From positions 310,001-374,000 of the forward strand of contig NZ_JAVDXV010000005.1 in the NCBI RefSeq assembly GCF_031458115.1: 64,000 nt of DNA, read 5' to 3'. The DNA comes from Pelomonas asaccharophilus_A. GTDB lineage: Bacteria; Pseudomonadota; Gammaproteobacteria; Burkholderiales; Burkholderiaceae_C. This document shows positions 1-7,770 of this stretch, in pieces. The notes beneath the pieces are model-generated. The model made no database searches, was not told the DNA's origin, and saw nothing but the letters and a program-made list of their open reading frames with translations. The first letter of the stretch is position 1. Every line of letters begins with the position of its first letter. A program made the position numbers and the translations under genes.

Positions 1-1
1 G

Positions 2-664
2 TCGCTGGCCTACAGCATCGGCACGGCCATGGTGGGCGCGCTGGGCTACTACGCCACCGTCTACTACGTCTGCAAGGGCGACGTGAAGCTGGCCACGCAA
101 TGGAACACCGCGATGGGCCTGGCCGGCATGGGCTTCGGCTTTGCGGGCATTCCCTTCTTCACGTGGATCTCGCGGCGCTGGGGCAAGCGCACCGGCCTGG
201 CGGTCGTGCTGACGCTGGCCATCTGCGCCTTCATCGGCGACTGGTGGCTGTACGACCCCGAGCGCCCCTACCTGCAGCTGTTCGCCTGCGGCTTCGTCGC
301 CTTCACCGGCTCGGGCTTCTGGACGCTGTACGCCGCCACCATCGGCGACATCGCCGATTACGACGAAGCCGAGACCGGCCAGCGCCGCGAGGGCTCGTTC
401 TCGGCCTGCCAGTCTTGGATCTCCAAGGTTGGCATTGCGGTCGGCGTCTTCGCTTCGGGCTGGATCCTGCAGTTCACCGGCTTCGATGCCGCCAAGGAAG
501 GCGCGCAGACACCCGAGGCCATCTTCTGGATCCGCATCCTGCTGTCGGGCATTCCGGTCATCGGCCTGGTGCTGGCGCTGATCGCCATCCTGCGCTTCCC
601 GCTGACGGAGTCGCGCATGCTGGAGATCCGTGGCCAACTGGAAGCCAAGCGGGGCACGGTATGA
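2..664 (+). CDS. GPH-family sugar:cation symporter, C-terminal part
   Basis: This is the 3' end of an inner-membrane transporter of the glycoside-pentoside-hexuronide:cation symporter family within the major facilitator superfamily; the 5' end lies outside the window. The visible 220 residues contain several hydrophobic membrane segments and the family-typical stretch DIADYDEAETGQRREGSFSA between two of them. MelB and XynB-type xyloside transporters carry the same kind of motif. The stop codon overlaps the start of the GH43 gene (ATGA), so the two are almost certainly cotranslated. Followed by GH43 and GH39 enzymes, the likely substrate is a xylo-oligosaccharide or similar pentoside; this is inferred from context only. 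Confidence 0.85.
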   Translation, partial: SLAYSIGTAMVGALGYYATVYYVCKGDVKLATQWNTAMGLAGMGFGFAGIPFFTWISRRWGKRTGLAVVLTLAICAFIGDWWLYDPERPYLQLFACGFVAFTGSGFWTLYAATIGDIADYDEAETGQRREGSFSACQSWISKVGIAVGVFASGWILQFTGFDAAKEGAQTPEAIFWIRILLSGIPVIGLVLALIAILRFPLTESRMLEIRGQLEAKRGTV

Positions 665-2235
665 CGATGTCGCGCCGCCACGCGCTTCAACTGGCGCTGG
701 CCGGCGCCAGCGTCCCAGCCGCCGCCGCGGTGCCCAAGCCCGGCGTCGGCATCGAAGGCCAGCGCAAGGCCGACCGCGGCGATGGGACCTACATCAATCC
801 CATCGTCGCCGGCGACCACGCCGACCCCACCATCCTGAAGGATGGGGCCGACTACTACATGACCTTCTCGTCCTTCCAGTCCTACCCGGGCGCCGTCACC
901 TGGCACTCGCAGGACCTTGTGAACTGGACGCCCATCACCGCCGCGCTGCACCAGCCCATAGGCACCGTCTGGGCCATGGACCTGATCAAGCACCAGGGCA
1001 GCTTCTACCTCTACATCCCGGTGCTGCAGGACAACGGCACGGGCACTTACGTCATCCATGCCGACAACATTCGCGGCCCCTGGAGCGCGCCCATCGACCT
1101 GAAGCTGCCCGGCTGCATCGATCCCGGCCACGTGGTGGGCGAGGACGGCAAGCGCTACCTCTTCGTCAACGGCGGCCGCCGCGTGCGGCTGACCGACGAC
1201 GGCCTGGCCACCGACGGACCGCTGGAAGACAAGGCCTGGAAGCCCTGGCAATACCCCAAGGAATGGGTCGTCGAGATGTTCGCGCCCGAGGGGCCGAAGC
1301 TGTTCAAGCGCGGCGAGTGGTTCTATCTGATCAGCGCCGTCGGCGGCACGGCCGGGCCGCCCACCAGCCATATGGTGACGGTCGCCCGCTCGCGCTCCGT
1401 GCACGGGCCGTGGGAGGACGCGCCCAACAACCCCATCGTGCGCACGCAGAGCATCAACGAGCCCTGGTGGTCACGCGGCCACGCGACCGTCGTCGAAGGC
1501 CCGGCGGGCGATTGGTGGATGGTCTATCACGGCTACGAGAACGGCATGCGCACGCTGGGCCGCCAGGCCTTGCTGGAGCCGGTGGAGTGGACCAAGGACG
1601 GCTGGCTGCGCGCCAAAGGCGGCACGCTGGACAAGCCCCTGCCCAAGCCGCGCGGCGGCAAGCCCAGCAAGGCGGGCTTTGCGCTCTCCGACGATTTCTC
1701 GTCAGGCAGGCTCGGCCTGCAATGGGCCTTCCACGCACCCGGGCCCGACGAGGCGAAACGCCTGTGCTTCGAGGACAAGTCGCTGGTCATCAAGGGCAAA
1801 GGCACGTCGCTGCCCGAATCCTCGCCGCTGACCTGCGCCACCGGCGACCGCAGCTTCGAGATCACCGTCGAGCTGGAGGTCAGCGGCGACGCTCACGGCG
1901 GCCTGGCGCTGTTCTACGAAGAGCGCGGCCACGTGGGCATCGCCTTCAGCACCACGCAGATGCTGACCTACGGCTATGGCCAGGAGCATGGCTGGATGCG
2001 CGAGGCCATGGCCACGAAGCGCGTCCACATCCGCGTCACCAACCGCGAGAACGTCGTCACCTGGCACTACTCGCACGACGGCGGCACCACCTGGAAACAG
2101 CACTCCTGGCAGATGGAGGTCTCGGGCCTGCATCACAACGTGTTCGGCGGCTTCGTCAGCCTGCGGCCTGCGCTGTTCAGCGCGGGCAATGGTGAAGTCC
2201 GCGCGCGCAATTTCGTCTATCGCGGACTGCGGTGA
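661..2235 (+). CDS. Secreted GH43 beta-xylosidase / alpha-arabinofuranosidase
   Basis: A 524-residue glycoside hydrolase family 43 enzyme that should release xylose or arabinose from xylan fragments. The N-terminus has a twin-arginine-like signal (SRRHALQLALAG, cleavage near residue 24). The five-bladed propeller follows: the general base is Asp55 in HADPTI, the second conserved Asp is about 107 in WAMDL, and the catalytic acid is Glu210 in APEGPKLF. The last 180 or so residues look like the concanavalin-like beta-sandwich common at the C-terminus of GH43 enzymes. The start is set by the ATGA overlap with the transporter and by the signal peptide. Exact substrate cannot be told from sequence. 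Confidence 0.9.
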   Translation: MTMSRRHALQLALAGASVPAAAAVPKPGVGIEGQRKADRGDGTYINPIVAGDHADPTILKDGADYYMTFSSFQSYPGAVTWHSQDLVNWTPITAALHQPIGTVWAMDLIKHQGSFYLYIPVLQDNGTGTYVIHADNIRGPWSAPIDLKLPGCIDPGHVVGEDGKRYLFVNGGRRVRLTDDGLATDGPLEDKAWKPWQYPKEWVVEMFAPEGPKLFKRGEWFYLISAVGGTAGPPTSHMVTVARSRSVHGPWEDAPNNPIVRTQSINEPWWSRGHATVVEGPAGDWWMVYHGYENGMRTLGRQALLEPVEWTKDGWLRAKGGTLDKPLPKPRGGKPSKAGFALSDDFSSGRLGLQWAFHAPGPDEAKRLCFEDKSLVIKGKGTSLPESSPLTCATGDRSFEITVELEVSGDAHGGLALFYEERGHVGIAFSTTQMLTYGYGQEHGWMREAMATKRVHIRVTNRENVVTWHYSHDGGTTWKQHSWQMEVSGLHHNVFGGFVSLRPALFSAGNGEVRARNFVYRGLR

Positions 2236-2244
2236 ATTCAAAAG

Positions 2245-2318
2245 GCAACCACAGAGGCACGGAGGCACAGAGGAAAGCAAGAGAGCACTTCTCTGTGCCT
2301 CTGTGCCTCCGTGGTTGC
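2245..2318. repeat. Long imperfect inverted repeat (CTCTGTGCCTC type) between GH43 and GH39
   Basis: Two 28-base arms (2245-2272 and 2291-2318) are reverse complements at 26 of 28 positions, with an 18-base loop between. Each arm is built from repeats of the unit GAGGCAC(A/G), so there is an internal 8-9-base periodicity as well. It fills nearly all of the 106-bp gap between the two genes. It would form a strong hairpin in the mRNA and may attenuate or protect the transcript. It lacks a T-run, so it is not a classical terminator. Confidence 0.8.
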
Positions 2319-2341
2319 ATTTCTCCTCAAGGAAGACCGAG

Positions 2342-3910
2342 ATGACCCCCTCCCGCCGCCAAGTTCTGGCCGCCGCTGCCGCCATGCCCCTCGTCGCCCA
2401 TGCCGCCGCGCCCCAGCCACGCCGCATCGTGCTCGACGTCGCCCAGGCCAAGGAGCCGCTGGATCGCTTCTTCGACCACTGCGTCGGTGCCGACTACCCG
2501 GGCACCACCTATCGCCCCGATGCTCTCGCGCAACTGAAAACGACGGTGGACGAGCTGGGCTTTCGCTACCTGCGCTTCCACGCCGTCTTCCACGACGTGT
2601 TCGAGACCGTCACGCGCGACGCGGCCGGCAAGCTGGTGTTCGACTTCACCAACATCGACAAGCTCTACGACGCGATGCTGGCGCGCCGCATCAAGCCCTT
2701 CGTCGAGCTGGGCTTCACGCCGCTGGCGCTGAAGACCTCGGACAACAAGATCTTCTACTGGGAGGGCAACACCTCCCACCCCGAGCCCGCCGGCTGGGTC
2801 GCGCTGATCGAAGCCTTCATCCGCCATCTGCTGAACCGCTACGGCACGGCCGAGGTGCACGACTGGTACTTCGAGGTCTGGAACGAGCCCAACCTCGACG
2901 GCTTCTGGGAGAAGGCCGACCAGAAGGCCTACTTCGACCTCTACACGCGCACCGCCAAGGCCATCAAGACCATCGCCCCGCTGCTGCGCGTGGGCGGCCC
3001 GTCCACGGCCGGCGCGGCCTGGGTGCCGGAGTTCCTGGCCCATGCCAAGGCCACCAACACGCCGGTGGACTTCGTCACCACGCACACCTACGGCGTGGAT
3101 GAAGGCTTCCTGGACGAGTTCGGCAAGGAAGACCGCAAACTGTCCAAGTCACCGGACGCCATCGTCGGCGACGTGAAGCGCGTGCGCCAGCAGATCGAGG
3201 CCTCGCACCTGCCCGGCCTGCCGCTGTTCTTCACCGAGTGGAGCACCAGCTACAACCCGCGCGACCTCGTGCACGACAGCTACATGAGCGCGCCCTATGT
3301 GCTCACCAAGTTGAAGCAGACACAGGGCCTCGTCCAGCACATGAGCTACTGGGTCTACAGCGACCTGTTCGAGGAACCCGGCCCGCCGGACGCGCCCTTC
3401 CACGGCGGCTTCGGCATGATGACCCGCGAGGGCGTGCGCAAGCCGGTCTGGTTCGCCTACAAATACCTCGCGGCGCTCAAGGGCAAGGAAGTGCCCAGCA
3501 GCGACGCCCACACCTGGGCCGCCCTTGATGACGACCAGCTGCAGGCGCTGATCTGGGATTGGCGCCTGCCCGACCAGAACGCCAGCAACCGCAGCTTCTT
3601 CGGCAAGCCGCAGCCGGCCAAGGACCTGGGCACCGCGACGGTGGAGCTGCGCAACCTCAAGCCCGGCCGCTACCAGCTCACGCAGCGCCGCACCGGCTAT
3701 GAGGTGAACGACGCGCACACGGCCTATCTGAAGATGGGCTCGCCCAAGAACCTCGACGCGCAGCAGCTCGCCAGGCTGCAAGGCCTGACGACCGACAAGC
3801 CCGAGGTTCAACGCGAGCTGACCGTGGGCACCAGCGGTCGCGCCACCGTGACCCTCAAGCTGCGCAGCCACGACGTGGTGCTGCTGAGCCTGAAGAAGGC
3901 CGGGGCATGA
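2342..3910 (+). CDS. Secreted GH39 beta-xylosidase
   Basis: A 522-residue family 39 glycosidase, predicted to cleave xylo-oligosaccharides from the non-reducing end with retention. The start at 2342 gives a clean export signal (MTPSRRQVLAAAAAMPLVAHA, again with a twin arginine). The (beta/alpha)8 barrel shows the acid/base Glu182 in VWNEPNLDGFW and the nucleophile Glu299 in FFTEWSTSYNP. A beta-rich C-terminal part follows from about residue 400, as is usual in this family. The open frame reaches further upstream, but only through the hairpin repeat. The stop overlaps the start of the next gene by four bases, indicating one operon with the GH43 and GH5 genes. Confidence 0.92.
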   Translation: MTPSRRQVLAAAAAMPLVAHAAAPQPRRIVLDVAQAKEPLDRFFDHCVGADYPGTTYRPDALAQLKTTVDELGFRYLRFHAVFHDVFETVTRDAAGKLVFDFTNIDKLYDAMLARRIKPFVELGFTPLALKTSDNKIFYWEGNTSHPEPAGWVALIEAFIRHLLNRYGTAEVHDWYFEVWNEPNLDGFWEKADQKAYFDLYTRTAKAIKTIAPLLRVGGPSTAGAAWVPEFLAHAKATNTPVDFVTTHTYGVDEGFLDEFGKEDRKLSKSPDAIVGDVKRVRQQIEASHLPGLPLFFTEWSTSYNPRDLVHDSYMSAPYVLTKLKQTQGLVQHMSYWVYSDLFEEPGPPDAPFHGGFGMMTREGVRKPVWFAYKYLAALKGKEVPSSDAHTWAALDDDQLQALIWDWRLPDQNASNRSFFGKPQPAKDLGTATVELRNLKPGRYQLTQRRTGYEVNDAHTAYLKMGSPKNLDAQQLARLQGLTTDKPEVQRELTVGTSGRATVTLKLRSHDVVLLSLKKAGA

Positions 3911-4374
3911 AGCGTCGCGAGATCCTGGCTGCGCTGGTCCCGCTGAGCGCCTGCGGTGGTGGCGGCGGCAGCAGCCCGGCCGCGCCGCCGCCACCGGTTG
4001 CAGCGACATCGGCGCCGGCCCCTGCGCCCACGCCGGGCCGCGCCGGCACCATGCACGACATCACCAGCCTGCAACTCAGCAAGCAGATGGGCGCCGTCAA
4101 GGCCGCCGGCTTCAAGACCGCGCGCATCCCGTGTGCGTGGAAGCAGTACGCCGACGCCGGCGACAACATCTCCGCCGCCTGGCCCACCCGCGTGGCCGAG
4201 GTGGTGGGCTTCGCGCAGAAGGCCGGCCTGGTCGTGATGCTGAACATCCACTGGGACGGCGGCTGGGACGCCGGCGCCCCCACCGAGAACCACAGTTCCG
4301 GCCTGTTCAACCGCGCCACTGGCGCGCAGGTCTACCCGGACATCATCAAGGCGCTGGTCGAAGCCGCCCAATAA
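3907..4374 (+). pseudogene. Internally deleted GH5 cellulase lipoprotein (in frame, no catalytic residues)
   Basis: This 155-residue open frame is a GH5 (subfamily 2-like) endoglucanase from which two blocks are missing without breaking the frame. It begins with a lipoprotein signal (lipobox LSAC, Cys16) and a Pro/Ala linker, then a GH5 start (DITSLQLSKQMG). It jumps at residue 62/63 directly to AVKAAGFKTARIP, losing the strand equivalent to GWNLGNSLEA. At residue 120/121 it jumps from NIHWDGGW to the C-terminal tail SGLFNRATGAQVYPD. Both catalytic glutamates, found at 161 and 293 of the neighbour at 4389, are therefore gone. It cannot be a hydrolase. It may be a relic, or a surface lipoprotein of unknown use. 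Confidence 0.75.
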
Positions 4375-4388
4375 GAACGAGACAAGCC

Positions 4389-5492
4389 ATGAAGCTCATC
4401 GCTGCCCTGCTGCTCACCCTGGTCTCGCTGGCCGCCCAGGCCGCGCCCTGGCGCGAGGTCAGCAGCCCTGATCTGGCCCGCGACATGGCGCCGGGCTGGA
4501 ACCTCGGCAATTCCCTGGAAGCCATCGGCGGCGAGACCGCCTGGGGCAATGCGCGCACGACGAAGCCTTTGATCCAGGCCGTCAAGGCCGCCGGTTTCAA
4601 GTCCATCCGCATCCCGCTGTCCTGGAAGCAGTACACCGACGCGCAAGGCCGCATCAAGCCGGAATGGATGGCCCGCGTCACCGAGGTCGTCGGCTGGGCT
4701 CGCGAGGCCGGCCTGATCGTCATGATCAACATCCATTGGGATGGTGGCTGGATGCAGCCCACGGCCAGACACCAGGACGAAGTCAACCGCCGATTGGCGA
4801 GCTACTGGACGCAGATCGCCGAGCACTTCAAGGACCACGACGAAGGCCTGCTGTTCGCCGGCACCAACGAGGTCATGGTGGAGGGCGACTACGGCAAACC
4901 CACGGCCGAGTATGTGAGGGCTCAGAACAGCTTCAACCAGACCTTCGTGACGACCGTGCGCGCGACCGGCGGCCACAACCCGCGCCGCCACCTCATCGTG
5001 CAGGGCTTCAACACCAACATCGATCACACGGTGGACTTCGCCGTGCTGCCCACCGACCCGACGCCACAGCGGCTGATGATGGAAGTGCACTACTACGACC
5101 CCTACGAGTTCACGCTGAACAACGAAGGCAAGGTCTGGCAATGGGGCCGCATCGCCACCGACATCAAGGCCGCCGCGTCGTGGGGCGGAGAGAGCCACGC
5201 CGACAAGCAGTTCGACAGGATGAAGACCCACTTCATCGCCAAGGGCGTGCCCGTCATCCTCGGCGAATACGGCGCCGTGGCCCGCCCAAGCGAACCCGGC
5301 AACGCCCGGTACCGCGCCTACTGGAACGCCTACATCACGCGCTCGGCGCACCAGCGTGGCCTGGTGCCGGTGTACTGGGACAACGGCGTGTTCAACAAGC
5401 CCGAGGGCTTTGCGATCTTCGACCGCGCGACGGGCAAGGTGTTGGATGCCGGGCTGCTGCAGGCCATCGTCGGGGCGATAGCCACCCGCTGA
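4389..5492 (+). CDS. Secreted GH5 endo-beta-glucanase
   Basis: A 367-residue family 5 glycosidase, likely cutting beta-1,4-glucan or a related hemicellulose backbone. A Sec signal peptide (MKLIAALLLTLVSLAAQA) starts at the ATG at 4389. The barrel has the family landmarks GWNLGNSLEA, IRIPLSWKQY and NIHWDGGW. The acid/base is Glu161 in GTNEVM and the nucleophile is Glu293 in ILGEYGA. It is the intact paralogue of the deleted copy directly upstream; the two share obvious sequence over AVKAAGFK and IHWDGGW. It closes the plant-cell-wall operon and converges with the gene at 5496, three bases away. Confidence 0.92.
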   Translation: MKLIAALLLTLVSLAAQAAPWREVSSPDLARDMAPGWNLGNSLEAIGGETAWGNARTTKPLIQAVKAAGFKSIRIPLSWKQYTDAQGRIKPEWMARVTEVVGWAREAGLIVMINIHWDGGWMQPTARHQDEVNRRLASYWTQIAEHFKDHDEGLLFAGTNEVMVEGDYGKPTAEYVRAQNSFNQTFVTTVRATGGHNPRRHLIVQGFNTNIDHTVDFAVLPTDPTPQRLMMEVHYYDPYEFTLNNEGKVWQWGRIATDIKAAASWGGESHADKQFDRMKTHFIAKGVPVILGEYGAVARPSEPGNARYRAYWNAYITRSAHQRGLVPVYWDNGVFNKPEGFAIFDRATGKVLDAGLLQAIVGAIATR

Positions 5493-5495
5493 GTT

Positions 5496-5975
5496 TCATC
5501 CGGCTTCGGCCAGCCGCTCGAAGTCCATCACCCAGTTCGTCTCCCAGGTCGCGCCGCCATCCGGCGAGAACGCCTGCTGCCAGCGCGGACTGCCCGTGGT
5601 CGTATCGGTCCACATGTAGCGAACGCGGATGGGTTGGCCGCGCAGTTCGTCGTCGCACTGGAACTCGCCCACGCCACCTTCAAAGCCGCCCACCACCGGC
5701 GGGTCCAGCCGGTGTGGGTTGCGGCCGTCCACCCACCAGATGGCCCATTGGCCGGTGGCCGGGTCGAAGGTGCGCATCGACAACGCGCGGTACGGGCCGT
5801 CGGGCAGCTGCAGCACGTTGTCGTCGATGTTGCCCAACCCGTTCAGCAGCGGCCACATGCGGCATTCGCCGTCGAACTCGTCCCAGTCCTGACAGTCCAG
5901 CAGGCGTTGCTTCAGGCGGCGGTGGCGGATCTTCCAGCGGCCGATAAGGAAGTCGAAGTCTTGCGATGTGCTCAT
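5496..5975 (-). CDS. DUF1579-like small protein
   Basis: A 159-residue soluble protein starting MSTSQDFDFLIGRWKIRHRRL. The opening motif (FDFLIGxW) and the WAIWWVDGR and F-SPDGGATWETNW segments are typical of DUF1579-like lipocalin-fold proteins, which have no assigned reaction. It has no signal peptide and no membrane segment. It lies six bases downstream of the NIPSNAP gene on the same strand, so the two probably form an operon, perhaps controlled by the Lrp-type regulator upstream. The function is unknown. Confidence 0.75.
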   Translation of the reverse strand: MSTSQDFDFLIGRWKIRHRRLKQRLLDCQDWDEFDGECRMWPLLNGLGNIDDNVLQLPDGPYRALSMRTFDPATGQWAIWWVDGRNPHRLDPPVVGGFEGGVGEFQCDDELRGQPIRVRYMWTDTTTGSPRWQQAFSPDGGATWETNWVMDFERLAEAG

Positions 5976-5981
5976 GGTGTT

Positions 5982-6677
5982 TCAGGCGTGCAGTGAGGAA
6001 CGGGTGGTGGGCGCCAGGCGCAGGGCCTGCGTCGGGCGGGCCAACCAGCGCTGGACCTGTGAGTCGAATTCGGCGGGCCAGGTGGCCGCAGCATCGGCAA
6101 ACAGCGCCATCGCCACCAGCACCTGCTCCCCCTCGCGCACCGGCAGGCGCGGGAAGTTGTTGGCCGCGGGTTCGCTGGCGTACCAGGCCTGCTGCAGGGC
6201 ACCGGCCTGTTTGAGCTCCACAACGAGGGCCTCGCGGCACAGCGTCAGCAACTCGGCATCGGGCGCCTCGCGCAGATGCAGCACGCGCACCAGCAGCACG
6301 CCCGCCGGTTGCGCAACGCGGGCCGCCACGGCGGGCAGCCCGGCGTCCGGCCAGGCCGGGCGGAGCAACAGCACGTCGTCGGAGTCCACCATCGTCGCGT
6401 TGGCCGCGTTGCGGTGCGCGGCCCAGACCGGCCCGCCGTAGAAGGCCGGCAGCGCCGCGCCGCGGGCGGCCATGTCGGTGAATCCGCGCAGCCAGACGAA
6501 ACGGTCGGCATCGTCGAGGTCGCGGAACTGCCCCAGCAGATCAATGCCGACGGCCTCCTGCGTCTCGACGAACTCGCGGTCGAACAGGTCGATCAGCGCG
6601 TCGCGCCGGCCGGGGTGCAGCGTGTACTGGCGCAGTTCGACCACGCCGCAAGCGGTTGAAAGGGTGAGGGATGACAT
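5982..6677 (-). CDS. NIPSNAP-family protein
   Basis: About 231 residues containing the dimeric alpha+beta barrel NIPSNAP domain. The signature start VVELRQYTLHPGRRDALIDLF and the segment FVWLRGFTDMAARGAALPAFYGG are well preserved. The family has no firm enzymatic role, although members occur near stress and metabolite-detoxification genes. The start at 6677 (MSSLTL) is preferred; an in-frame ATG at 6692 would add five residues. It is transcribed with the DUF1579-like gene. A perfect dyad (6727-6742) lies about 50 bases upstream and could be a binding site for the neighbouring regulator. Confidence 0.8.
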   Translation of the reverse strand: MSSLTLSTACGVVELRQYTLHPGRRDALIDLFDREFVETQEAVGIDLLGQFRDLDDADRFVWLRGFTDMAARGAALPAFYGGPVWAAHRNAANATMVDSDDVLLLRPAWPDAGLPAVAARVAQPAGVLLVRVLHLREAPDAELLTLCREALVVELKQAGALQQAWYASEPAANNFPRLPVREGEQVLVAMALFADAAATWPAEFDSQVQRWLARPTQALRLAPTTRSSLHA

Positions 6678-6726
6678 GGTGCAGACAGGCACGAAGTTCG
6701 TCGTGCTGCGCAGTCTGCGCCGCCAT

Positions 6727-6742
6727 ACACGCCAGGGCGTGT
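6727..6742. promoter_or_regulatory. Dyad ACACGCC-N2-GGCGTGT upstream of the NIPSNAP gene
   Basis: A perfect inverted repeat with 7-base arms and a 2-base spacer. It sits between the Lrp-type regulator gene and the NIPSNAP gene, 50-65 bases before the NIPSNAP start, next to an AT-rich stretch (6746-6763). Size and position fit an operator for a dimeric regulator, the adjacent Lrp/AsnC protein being the first suspect. A transcription-termination role is less likely because no T-run follows. Confidence 0.4.
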
Positions 6743-6762
6743 CATGTTTATTTCAGGCTTAT

Positions 6763-7239
6763 TCAGGCGATTGGCAGCGTCAGCCCGCGCTTCAGCACCG
6801 CCATCGCCACTTGCGTCCAGTAGCGGCGCACCGGCGGGTTGTCGGCCAGCAGCCGCGTCATGAAGGCCTCGTAGGCCGCCGCGTTGGCAGCGGTCACCAC
6901 CAGCACGAAGTCTGCCTCGCCGGTCACATAGAAGGCCTGCTGCACGGCGGGCTCGGCGCCCAGCCAGGCACGCAGCCTGGCCATAGGCTCGGGCCGCTCG
7001 CTGTCGACCTGCAGGCCGGCGATGAAGGTGGTGGGCCGCCCCACCTGCGTGGCATCGACGACCGCGATCTGGCGCTGGATGACGCCTTGCTCGCGCAGCC
7101 GTTTCAGCCGCCGCTGGATGGCCGACACCGACAGCGCCACGCGCTCCGCCAGTTGCTCGGCGGTCAGCGCGGCGTCCTCCTGCATCAGCGTCAGCAGTTG
7201 ATGGTCGAAGCGGTCCAGCTCGGCGGCAGGCGTGGGCAT
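6763..7239 (-). CDS. Lrp/AsnC-family transcriptional regulator
   Basis: A 158-residue DNA-binding regulator of the feast/famine family. The winged helix-turn-helix is at residues 5-60 (LDRFDHQLLTLMQED through VSAIQRRLKRLREQGVI) and the ligand-sensing RAM domain follows (AFYVTGEADFVLVV is the typical core). The start at 7239 (MPTPAAEL) gives the normal family length; the open frame continues upstream but only through intergenic sequence. It diverges from the VOC gene. A short dyad CGCA-N4-TGCG at 7279-7290 between the two genes may be its own operator. The effector is probably an amino acid, but nothing in the sequence identifies it. Confidence 0.88.
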   Translation of the reverse strand: MPTPAAELDRFDHQLLTLMQEDAALTAEQLAERVALSVSAIQRRLKRLREQGVIQRQIAVVDATQVGRPTTFIAGLQVDSERPEPMARLRAWLGAEPAVQQAFYVTGEADFVLVVTAANAAAYEAFMTRLLADNPPVRRYWTQVAMAVLKRGLTLPIA

Positions 7240-7336
7240 GAAGTTGCGGGCAAACGGCGTTGGGGCGGGCCATCTTGCCGCAATTCTGCGCACGCCCTGC
7301 CTAGCATGACTGGCATCCCAACAAGGAGTTCCCCGC

Positions 7337-7711
7337 ATGATCGACCACGTGTCCCTGGGCACCACGCGCTACGCCGACGCCGTCCACTTCTACCGCCAGG
7401 TACTGGCGCCGCTGGGCCTGCAGCTGCTGCGCGACACCGGCAGCGAGGCCGCGTTCGGCACGCCCGAGCGCTGGTGCTTCTTCCTGTATCCGGTGGCGGC
7501 CGGCGAAGAGGTGACGGCGCGCGGCCTGCATGTCGCGCTGACCGCCCCCAGCCGCCTGGCCGTGGCCGCTGCCCACGAAACCGCGCTAGCCGGCACCGCG
7601 CAGGACATCTTCACGCCGCGCCTGCGGCCCGACATCAGCGAGACCTACTTCGGCGCGATGTTCCAGGACCTGGACGGCCATCGCATCGAGGTCACGACCA
7701 ACGCTTCCTGA
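7337..7711 (+). CDS. VOC-family (glyoxalase-like) protein
   Basis: A 124-residue single-chain member of the vicinal-oxygen-chelate superfamily. It opens MIDHVSLGTTRYADAVHFYRQ and ends with the typical FQDLDGHRIEV strand. Candidate metal ligands are His4 near the N-terminus, the His of GLHVAL and the Glu of the last strand. Such proteins include glyoxalase, dioxygenase and resistance enzymes, and this one cannot be placed more precisely. An AAGGAG ribosome-binding site lies before the start. The gene is followed by a perfect palindrome that probably terminates it. Confidence 0.85.
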   Translation: MIDHVSLGTTRYADAVHFYRQVLAPLGLQLLRDTGSEAAFGTPERWCFFLYPVAAGEEVTARGLHVALTAPSRLAVAAAHETALAGTAQDIFTPRLRPDISETYFGAMFQDLDGHRIEVTTNAS

Positions 7712-7716
7712 CGGAC

Positions 7717-7742
7717 ATTGACCCTGCCGCGGCAGGGTCAAT
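7717..7742 (+). terminator. Perfect 26-bp palindrome after the VOC gene
   Basis: Two 13-base arms (ATTGACCCTGCCG and its exact complement) abut with no spacer, beginning five bases after the VOC stop codon and followed by TTTC. The position suggests a Rho-independent terminator, although the T-run is short and the hairpin would need to open a few central pairs for a loop. It also abuts the Rrf2 operator, so a regulatory role is possible. Confidence 0.5.
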
Positions 7743-7770
7743 TTCATGAAACTACAGTAGTTTCATGAAA
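7742..7770. promoter_or_regulatory. 29-bp perfect palindromic operator overlapping the Rrf2 start codon
   Basis: The arms TTTCATGAAACTAC (7742-7755) and GTAGTTTCATGAAA (7757-7770) are exact complements around a single central base. Within each arm TTTCATGAAA is itself a palindrome, so the site can also be read as two 10-bp boxes 19 bp apart, centre to centre. The ATG of the regulator gene lies inside the right arm. Long AT-rich dyads next to their own gene are typical of Rrf2-family autoregulation. A bound dimer, or pair of dimers, would block initiation of the regulator and the flavoprotein gene. Confidence 0.75.

Noticed and set aside
2241..2330. Short CRISPR-like repeat array
   Set aside because: The repeated units are only 8-9 bases and pair with each other as one hairpin. 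There are no spacers and no cas genes.
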